A DNA stretch of 64,000 bases, taken from contig MJGA01000005.1 of assembly GCA_001910725.1 (NCBI GenBank), positions 1,736,001 through 1,800,000 of the forward strand, written 5' to 3'. Below, in pieces: positions 55,672 to 64,000 of this stretch. This stretch comes from Phanerodontia chrysosporium. Its lineage: Eukaryota > Basidiomycota > Agaricomycetes > Polyporales > Phanerochaetaceae. Numbering within the stretch: the stretch's first letter is position 1; each line of letters opens with the position of its first letter. The position numbers and the translations under genes were made by a program. The notes below the pieces were generated by a model. The model did not search any database, was not told the origin of the DNA, and worked only from the letters and a program-made list of their open reading frames with translations.

Positions 55672-56779
55672 ATGGCAGACGACTTCTCAGCAGGCTGGCA
55701 GCTCACAGAGTCTGACCCCGGTGTCTTCAGGTGCGTGCCCACGCCCTCAAAGGCTATCCCAGGGTCCTGACACAAGCCCTAGCGAGCTGCTGAAACACCT
55801 CGGCGTCCCGCTCGTCGTCGACGACCTCTACTCCCTCGATGCCGACTCGCTCGCCGAGCACCAGCCCATCCGCGCCTTCATCTTCCTCTTCCAGTGGGTG
55901 CCGACGCAGCCCGAGGCCATGCACGGCGAGTACGACCGCGACTTCCCCGGCTTCTTCGCGCACCAGGTCGTGAACAACGCGTGCGCGACGCTCGCCGTGC
56001 TCAACGCGCTCGGCAACATGCCCGGCCTCGCCGTCGGCCCGCAGCTGCGCGAGATGCTCGACTTCACGGCCGGCATGGACCCGCAGATGACGGGCACTGT
56101 CATCACGAGCGCGGACTGGCTGCGCGAGGCGCACAACGCGCTCTCCCCGCCCTCGTCGATCTCGCTCGACGACCCGAGCATGAAGAAGACCGCCGAGGAG
56201 GCGTACCACTTTGTCGTCTACCTCCCGCACATGGGCAGCATCTACGAGCTCGACGGCCTCAAGGAGTTCCCGATACGGCATGGCGCGTACGACGAGTCTG
56301 GGGAGGGCTGGACGGCCAAAGCGAGGTGCGTCGCGCGGTTTGCGCTCGATGACATGGTCTTGACGCTTCTTGTAGGGAGGTCATCCAGCAAAGAATAGCA
56401 ACGTACCCACCTGGGCAGCTGCAGTTCAACCTGCTCGCCGTGCACGACGACCCAATACCAACGCTCCAGAAGCAGATGTCCGAAGCACAGGCAGCGGGCA
56501 ACACGGATCTCGCCGCGCAGCTGGCCGCAAGACTAGAACGCGAGAACCACAAGCGGCAGCAGTGGGCGGTGAGCATCCAGGTCTCCCTCCATGCGTGCAG
56601 CACCGCTGACCGGCATGCAGTTCGAGAACAGTCTCCGCAGACACAATCACATCGGCTTCATCCACGCGCTGCTCACGGCCCTCGCAAAGGCCGGCAAACT
56701 CGACGAGGCGAAGGAGAAGGCGAAGAAGGCGCTTGCCGAGCGGAGAGCAAAGCGTGGGGACTCTATGGACGAAGACTAG
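55672..56779 (+). CDS. Ubiquitin C-terminal hydrolase, UCHL5/UCH37 type (peptidase C12)
   Basis: Exon 1 MADDFSAGWQLTESDPGVF is spliced to PSELLKHLGVPLVVDDLYSL. Catalytic landmarks: the oxyanion Gln in FIFLFQW, Cys in NNACATLAVLNAL, His in AYHFVVYLPHMG and Asp in IYELDGLKEFP. The C-terminal part has FNLLAVHDDPIPTLQKQM, a coiled helix and the RRHNHIGFIHALLTALAKAG segment of the UCHL5 ULD region, ending SMDED. The enzyme trims ubiquitin chains and is expected to act at the 19S proteasome via Rpn13 or in INO80. Three introns, all GT-AG, and no frame break. It is divergent from the secreted gene, and its first exon has been copied to 49913. Confidence 0.93.
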
Positions 56780-57064
56780 GCTGGTATTACCCTCTGTGTA
56801 CACCCACGGAGCTCCTGCCCGTGCACACCTGGCCGATGAGCCGATGTCGCTACTGTGCCCGCTTTTCGCCTGAGACGTGCTGACTGATCTCGAGCCATAC
56901 GCGCCACAAAAGCCACTGAAGTAGTTCATTTAGTCGTGTTGACGTAGGGGCGTTTTTCTACTCCAGGTAGCGGCACCCTCACCGCGACCGCTGATTGTCC
57001 AGTCCTGCCCATAGATGCCCATAGGGCTACAGCACCATGCCCGCGCGCTTCACGGCAGCTTGCC

Positions 57065-58298
57065 CTACTCTGCGTCGACGGGGTTCCACGTGACCGCGCC
57101 CTGTGCACCTCTATCCAGCGCATCGAGGCGGCGCATGTCCTCGGCATCGAGCTCAAAGTCAAACACGTCGAGGTTCGAGCGTATGCGCGCGGGCACCGCC
57201 GACTTTGGGAGCGGCACGAACCTGGCGTGCGCCATGATCAGCGCGCCGCGTGCGCACTCACGGCGAACCCGCAGCGCGGGGGGACGGACGCACCCTTTCT
57301 GGAGCGACCAGCGTACGAGCACCTGCGCGACGTCGCGGCCGTGCTTCGCCGCGAGCGCGTGGAAGAGCGGCTCGTCCCAGCGCCCGCGCACGAGCGGTGC
57401 GTACGCCTGGACGGCGATGCCGTGCGCGCGGCAGTACGCGACGATCGCGCGCTGCTGGCAGAGCGGGTGCAGCTGGCGTGTGGTCAGCGCGCGCGGCGCA
57501 ACGCGTGGGAGACGCAGGACGCACCTCGAGCTGGTTCACCGCTGGGGCTTCGAGGCCCGCGGCGCGGATCTCCTCGAGGTGCTTCACGCCGCTGTGGATG
57601 TCGTGTGAGTGGGGTGTGCGAGAGGAAGGATCGGCAGGCCGTGCACGGACTAGTTCGACACGCCGACGCTGCGGATGTCCCCGGCGTCGCGGCGCGCCAG
57701 CAGTGCGCGGTACGTCTCGAGGCGGAGGGCCTTGCCGGCATGGGGGTTGTGGATCAGAAACAGGTCGACGTAGCCTTGGCCGCGCTCAACTCAGTAGCTC
57801 GAGTCTGGTGATAAAATGTAAAGGAGGAATACCTCCGAGCTTGGGAAGAGACGCTGCGACAGCTCGCAGGGTTTTTTCGTACCCGTGGTTGCTCGAGATG
57901 ACTTTTGTCGCTGGGGCCACGGTCAGCACTCACAGGGGACATTCTACGAGGGAGCTTACTGATGAACACATCCTCCCGAGCGAGGCCCGACTCGGCGACC
58001 GCATCGCCCACGTGAGCTTCGTTGCGGTACGCCTGTGCGGTGTCGACATGCCTGAGACCAAGTTGCCCGGTGACATTTAGCAAAAGAGGACAATCGCAAA
58101 ACCAGAGACAGCACCTGTAGCCTGCGGCAAGCGCCTCGAGAACGGAAGCCTTGGTGTCATAATTCTGGTACACCCCGAGACCGATCACGGGCATCGCATG
58201 GCCTGGCGGGACAGTAATTGCAAGGTTTCTCGTGTTGCCAAGGGTCGCGGTGACGTACCGCTCGCGAGGCGCACGACGCTCGTGCTGGTGAGCGCCAT
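57065..58298 (-). CDS. Aldo-keto reductase
   Basis: Starts MALTSTSVVRLASG, spliced to HAMPVIGLGVYQNY. The catalytic tetrad is visible: Asp and Tyr in HVDTAQAYRNE, Lys in FITTKVISSNHGYE (after splicing) and His in DLFLIHNPHAGK. Other hallmarks are RSVGVSN, VNQLELHPLCQQ, VAQVLVRWSLQKG and, after an intron, FVPLPKSAVPARIRSNLDVF, the NADPH-binding loop. It ends AVTWNPVDAE at 57065, about 290 residues. These soluble TIM-barrel enzymes reduce aldehydes and ketones with NADPH. The substrate cannot be told from sequence. Confidence 0.88.
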
Positions 58299-59669
58299 CT
58301 TCCGTTTTGCTCCTTTCTCGAGACTCGAGCCGTGTTGCTGTGGGCGCGACGCAGACGGCCGCAGAGGACGAAGCCCGGGATCAGATGCCAGCGCGGCGCC
58401 TCCCTGCGTCGCTGATGCCCATTGCCCATGCAGCCGCGCAGGGCCGCCGCCGCAGACTCTCGAGGGTCCCGAGGACGCAAACGCAAGCACGTCGCACGCT
58501 ACAAGCCTGTGTGCGGCGGCTCAGGGCTGCGGCGTAGCGGGCCCGGGCCCCACGGGGCCCTGCCAGGGCCGCCGGCGCGCGGGCTGGACCCACGGAGGAA
58601 GGGCGCGCATCCCAGCAACTGCGTGCGAGGCCTACTCCCGTCGCGGCGCACAGACACGGCAGGGCGCGCATTCCAGGGCCTCGCTGCGCATGCTCTGGGC
58701 GGGCCCCCCGCTGGTGCACGGGGCGCGCCATCGATGGCGTGCCTTGGGGAGAGCCCGCCCTGGGCCCCATCGTGCCCTGCTGGCGTGCTCTGGACGGCGG
58801 CGCGGCCGCACACACCTGGCCGATGACCTGCGGGACGCATGACTGGTAGCCGTCGCCCCCATAGTCGAGTACGCGAAGCCAGGTGCACCGGGAGGAGGGG
58901 CGCGCAGCGGGCCGGGGTCTGGCGGGAGTGCTGCCTCCACTTACTGGACCCGACGGCAGATCGCCCTGGCGCAAGATAAGAGTGGCGACAGGACATGCTT
59001 GGCGGATGGCTGGCTTATTAGCGGAATCCGTCGATGTGGGAGGCCGGAGGCAGACATGGTGCTGGGTAACTTGCATCCACCGCCGCCAAGACGTCTCGTT
59101 CCGTCTCTGCCTCCTGGCAGGCGGCCGCTCGCCCTTACGTTAGGGACTTGACGATGCACGTAACTGCTGGCTATCTGATACTAAAGACCAGCGGCCGGTA
59201 CGCTAGGAAGACGCGGCAGCCACAGTGCCTTCTATCAAGCAGGTGTTCGGTGCGCGTGTTCTCGCACTCTTTCGCACCGTCGAATCGTGACAAGCTTTCA
59301 CTGGATCCTCTCTCCCTACCAGCGTCCTCGTCTCGGCACATGTCAGGGAACCAAGGGAGCCCGAGTCATGCCAGATGGATCCTAGCCGGAATCACAGAAA
59401 CGGTCACGGTGTCTCCGCCGGAGGTTACGTAGCATTGTCATGCAGCAGTCTACAACACGAGGGTAAGAAAAAAAATCGTGTACATGATGTCCCAATAGAT
59501 CCCAAGATAGAAGAAACGCCAGGCAGCTCCCGAACTACAAATTGTTTACAAAGAAGAGATCAACGCCAGGACGGCGAGCCGGGTCCGGTGGCGGCACTGG
59601 CTCAGAGCACGTTGGCGGCCCTGCTGGGAAGCAGGTGCCCCATACGGCGCGAGGCGCTGCCGTGCTCGA
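58299..59669. other. Intergenic, no supported gene
   Basis: About 1.4 kb. The part 58500-58950 is very GC-rich with GC palindromes (gggcccgggccc) and Arg/Ala/Pro-rich frames on both strands. The part 59150-59540 is closer to average composition. Nothing could be supported. Confidence 0.5.
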
Positions 59670-60243
59670 CTATGCTTCCAGCAGACAAGGGTCGCCGTCG
59701 ACCATGAGCGTCTTGATACGTGGGGCACCCCCGCGCTGCTTCGCGACGCTGGCGCACGGGTCAGCAGCCGTCCCGCGGGCAAGAGGACGGGGGAGCAGCA
59801 CGCACCATGCCTCGAGTGTCAGCACGACGGTCTCCGCCGTCTCTGGTGCCGCAAGCAGCATCTTCACGCCCATCTCCGGCTGGCACGGCGGGGCGGGGCG
59901 GTCAGCGGGGGCGCACGAAGACGCGCCGGGGAGGCGGCAGGCGGACACGCACATGGAAGCCGTCGATGCGGCGGTGGAGGCCCTCGCAGTCGGCGTACGA
60001 GCACGCGGCGGGGGTCCAGCGCTGCTGGAGCGCGAGCAGCGCGCGCTTGAGGCCCTCGCGGTCGACCTCGCGGCCCGCGACGAGCCCGCGCGCGTGGCGG
60101 ACGAAGACGGTGTTGAAGGCCGCGCTGAAGGCGTCGCCCGCCGCCGGCGCGTTCGTCACGTCGTGCGGCGCGGCGTGGTGCGGCGCGGACAGGAGCGCGG
60201 TGAGGGCGTTGGCGAGCCACTGCGACGGGGCGCTGAGCGACAT
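59670..60243 (-). CDS. Small protein of unknown function, possibly NTF2/SnoaL-like
   Basis: Starts MSLSAPSQWLANALTALLSA, continues GDAFSAAFNTVFVRHARGLV and REVDREGLKRALLALQQRW. An intron (gtgcgtgtcc to ccgtgccag) then leads to PEMGVKMLLAAPETAETVVL, and a second intron to VAKQRGGAPRIKTLMVDGD. A helix with AFxxxF, a 'V-x-G-R-E-V' strand and a following helix recall small SnoaL/NTF2-like proteins of mushrooms, but this is a weak match. It is preceded by a TATA-like cttatagg at about 60330. Confidence 0.55.
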
Positions 60244-60275
60244 CTCGGAGCTGCTGTGCAGGGTGGGGCGGGTGA

Positions 60276-60325
60276 GGTGGCGGCCGGGGTGTGGGCGGTG
60301 GCGGCCGGGGTGTGGGCGGTGGCGG
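60276..60325 (+). repeat. Short tandem repeat in promoter
   Basis: Two and a half copies of a 21-bp GC-rich unit beginning ggtggcggccggggtgtggg, just upstream of the gene starting at 60243. Confidence 0.8.
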
Positions 60326-60394
60326 GGTCTTATAGGCCGCGCGACCGCGCCGCAGGTGCATAATAGGGCCTGTGTGCGACTACTAGACTAGCCA

Positions 60395-60730
60395 TTATCG
60401 TATGCTCGGGTCGTGCGTACGCTCGGCGCAAGGCGAGTGCCCTTCTCCGAAGCCCACGCTGGCGGCTGCGCAGGCTGGAACCGTCCGGGGTGCGCGTCGA
60501 GTGCACTGGCCCGCGGCCCAGATGTTGGCCAGAATCGCCAGATGGCGGATGCTGGCTTCGGAAATATGATCGGTAATCTGCTGCGAGACGCTCCCACGCT
60601 TTACAACGGTTGTCGCGCCTTTAGGCTGTCGTTTCAGTTGTTTGTCAGGCGCGGGCGACCCTGCAGTGTTCGGATGCTCGACAGCAGCTTCGGAGACTTT
60701 GTCAGATGACGCACTCCCAACCTTGTTCAC
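60395..60730 (-). CDS. Possible small unidentified ORF
   Basis: A 111-residue frame, MNKVGSASSDKVSEAAVEHP, with a helical segment SEASIRHLAILANIWAAG. Composition is more protein-like than its surroundings, but there is no family match or splice support. It may be chance. Confidence 0.25.
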   Translation of the reverse strand: MNKVGSASSDKVSEAAVEHPNTAGSPAPDKQLKRQPKGATTVVKRGSVSQQITDHISEASIRHLAILANIWAAGQCTRRAPRTVPACAAASVGFGEGHSPCAERTHDPSIR

Positions 60731-60915
60731 ATACGCATCCTAGGGTCTGTGCGCCTGCGCTGCCACCGGTATCGATGAACCTTACGCGGACAGTTCGCAC
60801 ACCACACGCAGGGTTGGAAAAATAGAGGATCACTAGAAGCTAGATTACACGAACCGATACACTGAATAGATATGCGCTAGAGAACAATGCAAGAACATGC
60901 CATCCAAACTCCAGT

Positions 60916-63423
60916 TTACTTCTTCAACGTGCCAATGACAGCGTCAGGAGCGTATCGCGGAATGACCTGCCAACGATGGTCAGAAAGCGCGCCAACACGT
61001 CAGCGCAAGACAGATACGCGTACCTTCGGGTCGTGGAGCATGTTGAACTCCTCCGTTGCGTCGCGGCCCGCGTACAGCAGGATCGCCTTTTCGCCTCCGG
61101 GGTGGTCCGGCAGGAAGTTGGTCACGTCCAAAACCTGGTCGCCGACGATCACCCAGCAGTCGTCCTTCTTGTTGTGCTTCGCGACCTCCTCCTTCGAGAA
61201 AGACTTCGCACCGGCGCTCGACGGAGCGCTGCTGGCCTGTGCAGGGGCGGCCGACGCGGCCGGTGCCGCGTGCTTCGACTCCGCGCCGAGGTGTCCTGCG
61301 ACCGCACCGAGGCGCCCTGCTGCCGAGGCAGCAACAGGACCGAGACGCTGAAGCAGATACGACGCAGCCGAGTCACCAGAGACACGGCCAAAGACGACGC
61401 AGCCTAAGAGCGAAGAGCCACCAAGACGGTTGGCGCCGTGGACACCACCGGCGACCTCACCTGCCGCGAACAGTCCGGGGATGGGCTTGCCGTCCTTGCC
61501 GACGACGCGCGACTCCGCATCGATCTCGAGGCCACCCATGGTGTAGTGCAGCACAGGGGTCATGATCGCGACGTTGAAGATGTCGTTCATCGACCACTCG
61601 CCAGAAGCGAAGAACTTCTTGCCGAAGGGGTCCTTTTTTGTCCGGACGGCCTGGTTGTAGTCATCAAAGGTCTTCTTCAGCTGCTCAGGAGGGATTCCAA
61701 TCTCCTTGGCGAGGGCCTCTCCACTCTCGAAACGCTTCATCAGGCCGCGGCCGACGTAGTGCTTGCAGTGCCACTCAATCTCCTTTGACGCTTGGCCGTT
61801 GAGCACTAGGCGGATGGGGTACTGAGATCGGAGTCAGGAGCTGGACTGAATAGTGGACGTAGAGCGCATCATACCTTGCCATTCTCCCACATCTTGCCGG
61901 TGACATAGTCACGGTGCTGGAGTTCGTCCACGAAGCGCTGACCCTGGTTGTCGAGCAAAAGACCGCCGACACCACGGAGCGCCTCAGCAGCCAAGAACTT
62001 GACCTTTGCATCGGGCTCGTTAGGGTCGACAAGACCAGTAGGGTGCACCTGAACCTTCTCGAGGTCGATCGCGGACGCGCCGATCTCGAGTGCGAGCTTC
62101 TGACCGTCACCGGTGCAGTGATCGCCGTTCGTCGTCGGAAGGTTGTAGTATTCCGGGCGGTACTTCTTCAGCAGAGAGTTCTCGGTAAAGTCCGCAGCGT
62201 AACCACCAGTTGCGAGGATGACAGGGCCGTACGCGGTCTCAGTCTTGCCGTTGTGGACGTACTCAACACCGATGACCGCGCCAGACTCGTCCTTCACGAG
62301 CTTGGTAACACGCGCCTTCTTCTTGATCTGGACGCGGTCAGGGATCTCGGTTGAAAGGTCCTCCAGACGTTCCATCTGGGCGTAGGTGATGACCATGCCA
62401 GGGAACTGAGCGCTGCCACGGTGTGTCCGTGGTTGCGAGTGGCCACCGAGACGAGCAACCTTGGAGAGATCGAGGCCGAACTTGTCCTGGAGCCAGTTGA
62501 CGGCATCGCCGGAGCGACCAGTGAGAACCCGAATCAGATCATCACGAGCGAGCTCACGAGCCTGCGAACAGAAGCAGTCAGTCAAATCATCCTAATTCCA
62601 GGGTAAACTGAGGCGAAGAGGGATACGGGCAGCCGAGTCCATTCCATCGAGACAGGGTCGGCGTTCCGTGTGCTGGGGACCCGGACGGAACGCCACAAAG
62701 GGTATTCCCATCAACGGAATTTCCGGCGGCCGCCCGGAACAGGCGCCAGCGCACACATCGCAGTTCTGCCAGCAACAACGCGTGTGGAACGACGATAGCA
62801 TGGCGTGATGTGAGGGCAGTCGACAGCTGTAACGGCAGACGGGGAAGAGGAATCGCCGCGAGAGTACGGAGTGCAGCGAGCAACTGCGTCAAGACAGCCT
62901 TTCCACGTCGGAGAGGCTCTACAAAGAGGTATAGGACCTCCGCAGGGTTGGGAAGAGGCTTCTCAGCGTGGAAGTTGCTTGAGTGTATGCAGGGTCTCCG
63001 GCATTGTCTGGGTTTGGACTTGATGTAGATGCAGCGCCAGAAAACAGCCATCTAACCACTAGCATCGACACTCCTATCTTCCTCCCACTCCTCTCCAAGC
63101 ATGCCCCCATATCCCTCAACGACACAGAACAAGACGTAGACTCACCGAACGCTTAGTGTCCTCGAAGAAGATCTTGGCGTTATCCGGGATGCCGAGCTCC
63201 TGTTGGGTCTGGGTGCCCGCGCCGTTGATACCAGAGGTAGCCTTCGTGGAGTTACCACCCATGAATCTATCGTTCAAAGCGTCAGTCTCATACCCTCGTC
63301 ACCGCACAGACATCTGACGTACGGCTGCTTGTCCAGGAGCAGGACATTGGCGCCGCGCTCGAGGAGAGTGTGCGCGGCAGAGAGACCGGCGAGACCGCCA
63401 CCGACGACGATAACCTGGGCCAT
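60916..63423 (-). CDS. Soluble fumarate reductase (FAD) fused to cytochrome b5 domain
   Basis: The N-terminal FAD-binding Rossmann fold is [20 protein letters not shown]. Exon 2 has [20 protein letters not shown]. The flavoprotein core includes [78 protein letters not shown] and [20 protein letters not shown], as in yeast Frd1/Osm1. An Ala/Ser linker leads to a C-terminal cytochrome b5 domain ([20 protein letters not shown], the haem motif [11 protein letters not shown], and Thr-Glu-Glu-Phe-Asn), ending [11 protein letters not shown]. The reaction is fumarate to succinate, reoxidising reduced flavin under low oxygen. The fused b5 could feed electrons directly. Intron 2 is 584 nt, ten times the local norm. 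No frame break. Confidence 0.93.
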
Positions 63424-64000
63424 TATTTGGGGATTTTGGGTTGCGTGAGAGGGCGTCGGGGTGGCAGAGAGTGACGGTGGTCGTGGTCGAGAGCAGGATG
63501 CTCTTATAGAGCGAGTGCCAATCACGGGGTGATCATTACCGACCGGGGTGCGCGGAAGCATGTGATATCTCCGCACCGCTCTGCGCCCTCCTCTCGCTCG
63601 TATCCCCGCACACGCCTCCTTTTCCAGCTGCCTCTGCGCACGCTGCCCTATGTCGTGACCGTGCGACCGCCTGTCTCCGTGCCCGACCAGTGCTGTGCGG
63701 AGCCTAGCAACCACTTCTCATGATTCTGTTCCGTGTCCTGCAGCCCGCATACGCTCAAGGGACACCCATGGGCCGACGGAATGCCATGTTTGTAGCTTTC
63801 CGAAGCAATGAAACATCTGTACGCTCGGCCGGGCCTCTAAAGGATCAGGAACCCTTCTACATACTCTACAAATTCCGTCAAGCCTACGCGCGCGATCTAC
63901 AAATTCGCAGCGCAACCCTGTGTACATCCGCGGACAGGCCCAATCAGCGCTGCACGCACTGCTCGAGGCGCGCGCAGACGAGGTCCACGATGTCCGCCAT
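63424..64000. other. Right-end intergenic region
   Basis: Upstream of the fumarate reductase gene. A TATA-like ctcttatagag is near 63500. The last 43 bp read on the minus strand as an ATG followed by about 14 codons (MADIVDLVCARLEQ) and a donor-like gtgcgt. This may be the start of another minus-strand gene, but downstream exons are not convincing. Confidence 0.4.

Larger units (their letters stand above)
53530..55765 (-). repeat. Duplicated segment, copy B
   Basis: Contains the second secreted repeat gene with its 3' flank (ttctactcggtctcaaactg), the divergent promoter and the start of the complete UCHL5 gene. It is the likely source copy because UCHL5 is intact here. Confidence 0.85.

Noticed and set aside
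58540..58570. GC palindrome (gggcccgggccc...ggggccc) as a terminator or mobile-element end
   Set aside because: No partner repeat, no adjacent gene end; explained by local GC content.
62587..63051. 154-codon minus-strand frame inside the long fumarate reductase intron
   Set aside because: No similarity recognised and low-complexity Arg/Leu content. Kept only as part of the long-intron observation.

Overview
The window is nuclear DNA of a filamentous basidiomycete, most likely an Agaricomycete close to the Polyporales. The reasons are: dense genes broken by many 45-65 nt introns with GT(A/G)NGT donors; an Agaricomycete-type DUF6533 membrane protein; F-box/LRR and WD40 genes typical of mushrooms; fungal chromoviruses; and GC-rich exons. 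There is no sign of bacterial, plasmid or organellar DNA, and I found no tRNA, rRNA or CRISPR.

Layout. 1-5.9 kb: a possible terminal exon, a J-domain protein, a TspO/MBR-like membrane protein and a DUF6533 protein. 5.96-6.47 kb: a 5'-truncated LINE tail between 16-bp direct repeats. 6.8-33.3 kb, mostly single-copy genes: a Git3/Gpr1-like nutrient GPCR, WDR24/Rtc1 (SEA/GATOR2), a ~1,120-residue protein of unknown function with three internal 'C-x-HE' units, an F-box/LRR protein, an amino-acid permease, ATG5, a small coiled-coil protein, a truncated Zn2Cys6 regulator, a triose-phosphate-translocator-like nucleotide-sugar transporter and MED31. The genes for TORC1 and amino-acid signalling (WDR24), uptake (permease), nutrient sensing (GPCR) and autophagy (ATG5) lie close together, but I see no proof that they are co-regulated.

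33.96-47.83 kb: a complete Ty3/gypsy chromovirus (219-bp LTRs that look identical, TSD GCGGG). Its pol is split by a second complete chromovirus on the opposite strand (37,754-45,540; 532-bp LTRs that look identical, TSD CAGGG). The nested element carries an extra gene, antisense to gag-pol, for a coiled-coil protein with a perfect GAL4-type Zn2Cys6 motif. Its LTR holds a dense array of CGG triplets, the half-site such domains usually bind. This is the most unusual feature of the window.

47.8-56.8 kb: a direct segmental duplication of about 2.2 kb. Each copy has a secreted, modular, repeat-containing protein (signal peptide, then repeats bracketed by basic Kex2-like sites), a divergent promoter and the start of a UCHL5-type deubiquitinase. 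Copy B leads into a full UCHL5 gene. Copy A has only its first exon, and the secreted gene of copy A lost its last codons to the outer retrotransposon. Between the copies lie a GH79 pseudogene and a 1.7-kb candidate DNA transposon with 18-bp perfect terminal inverted repeats. 57-64 kb: an aldo-keto reductase, a small NTF2-like candidate and a fumarate reductase fused to cytochrome b5.

Caution: at least six otherwise normal coding regions need a single extra base to stay in frame, often in a C/G/T run. That pattern looks like assembly undercalls rather than real pseudogenes. Exon joins were inferred by eye from splice consensus and reading frame.
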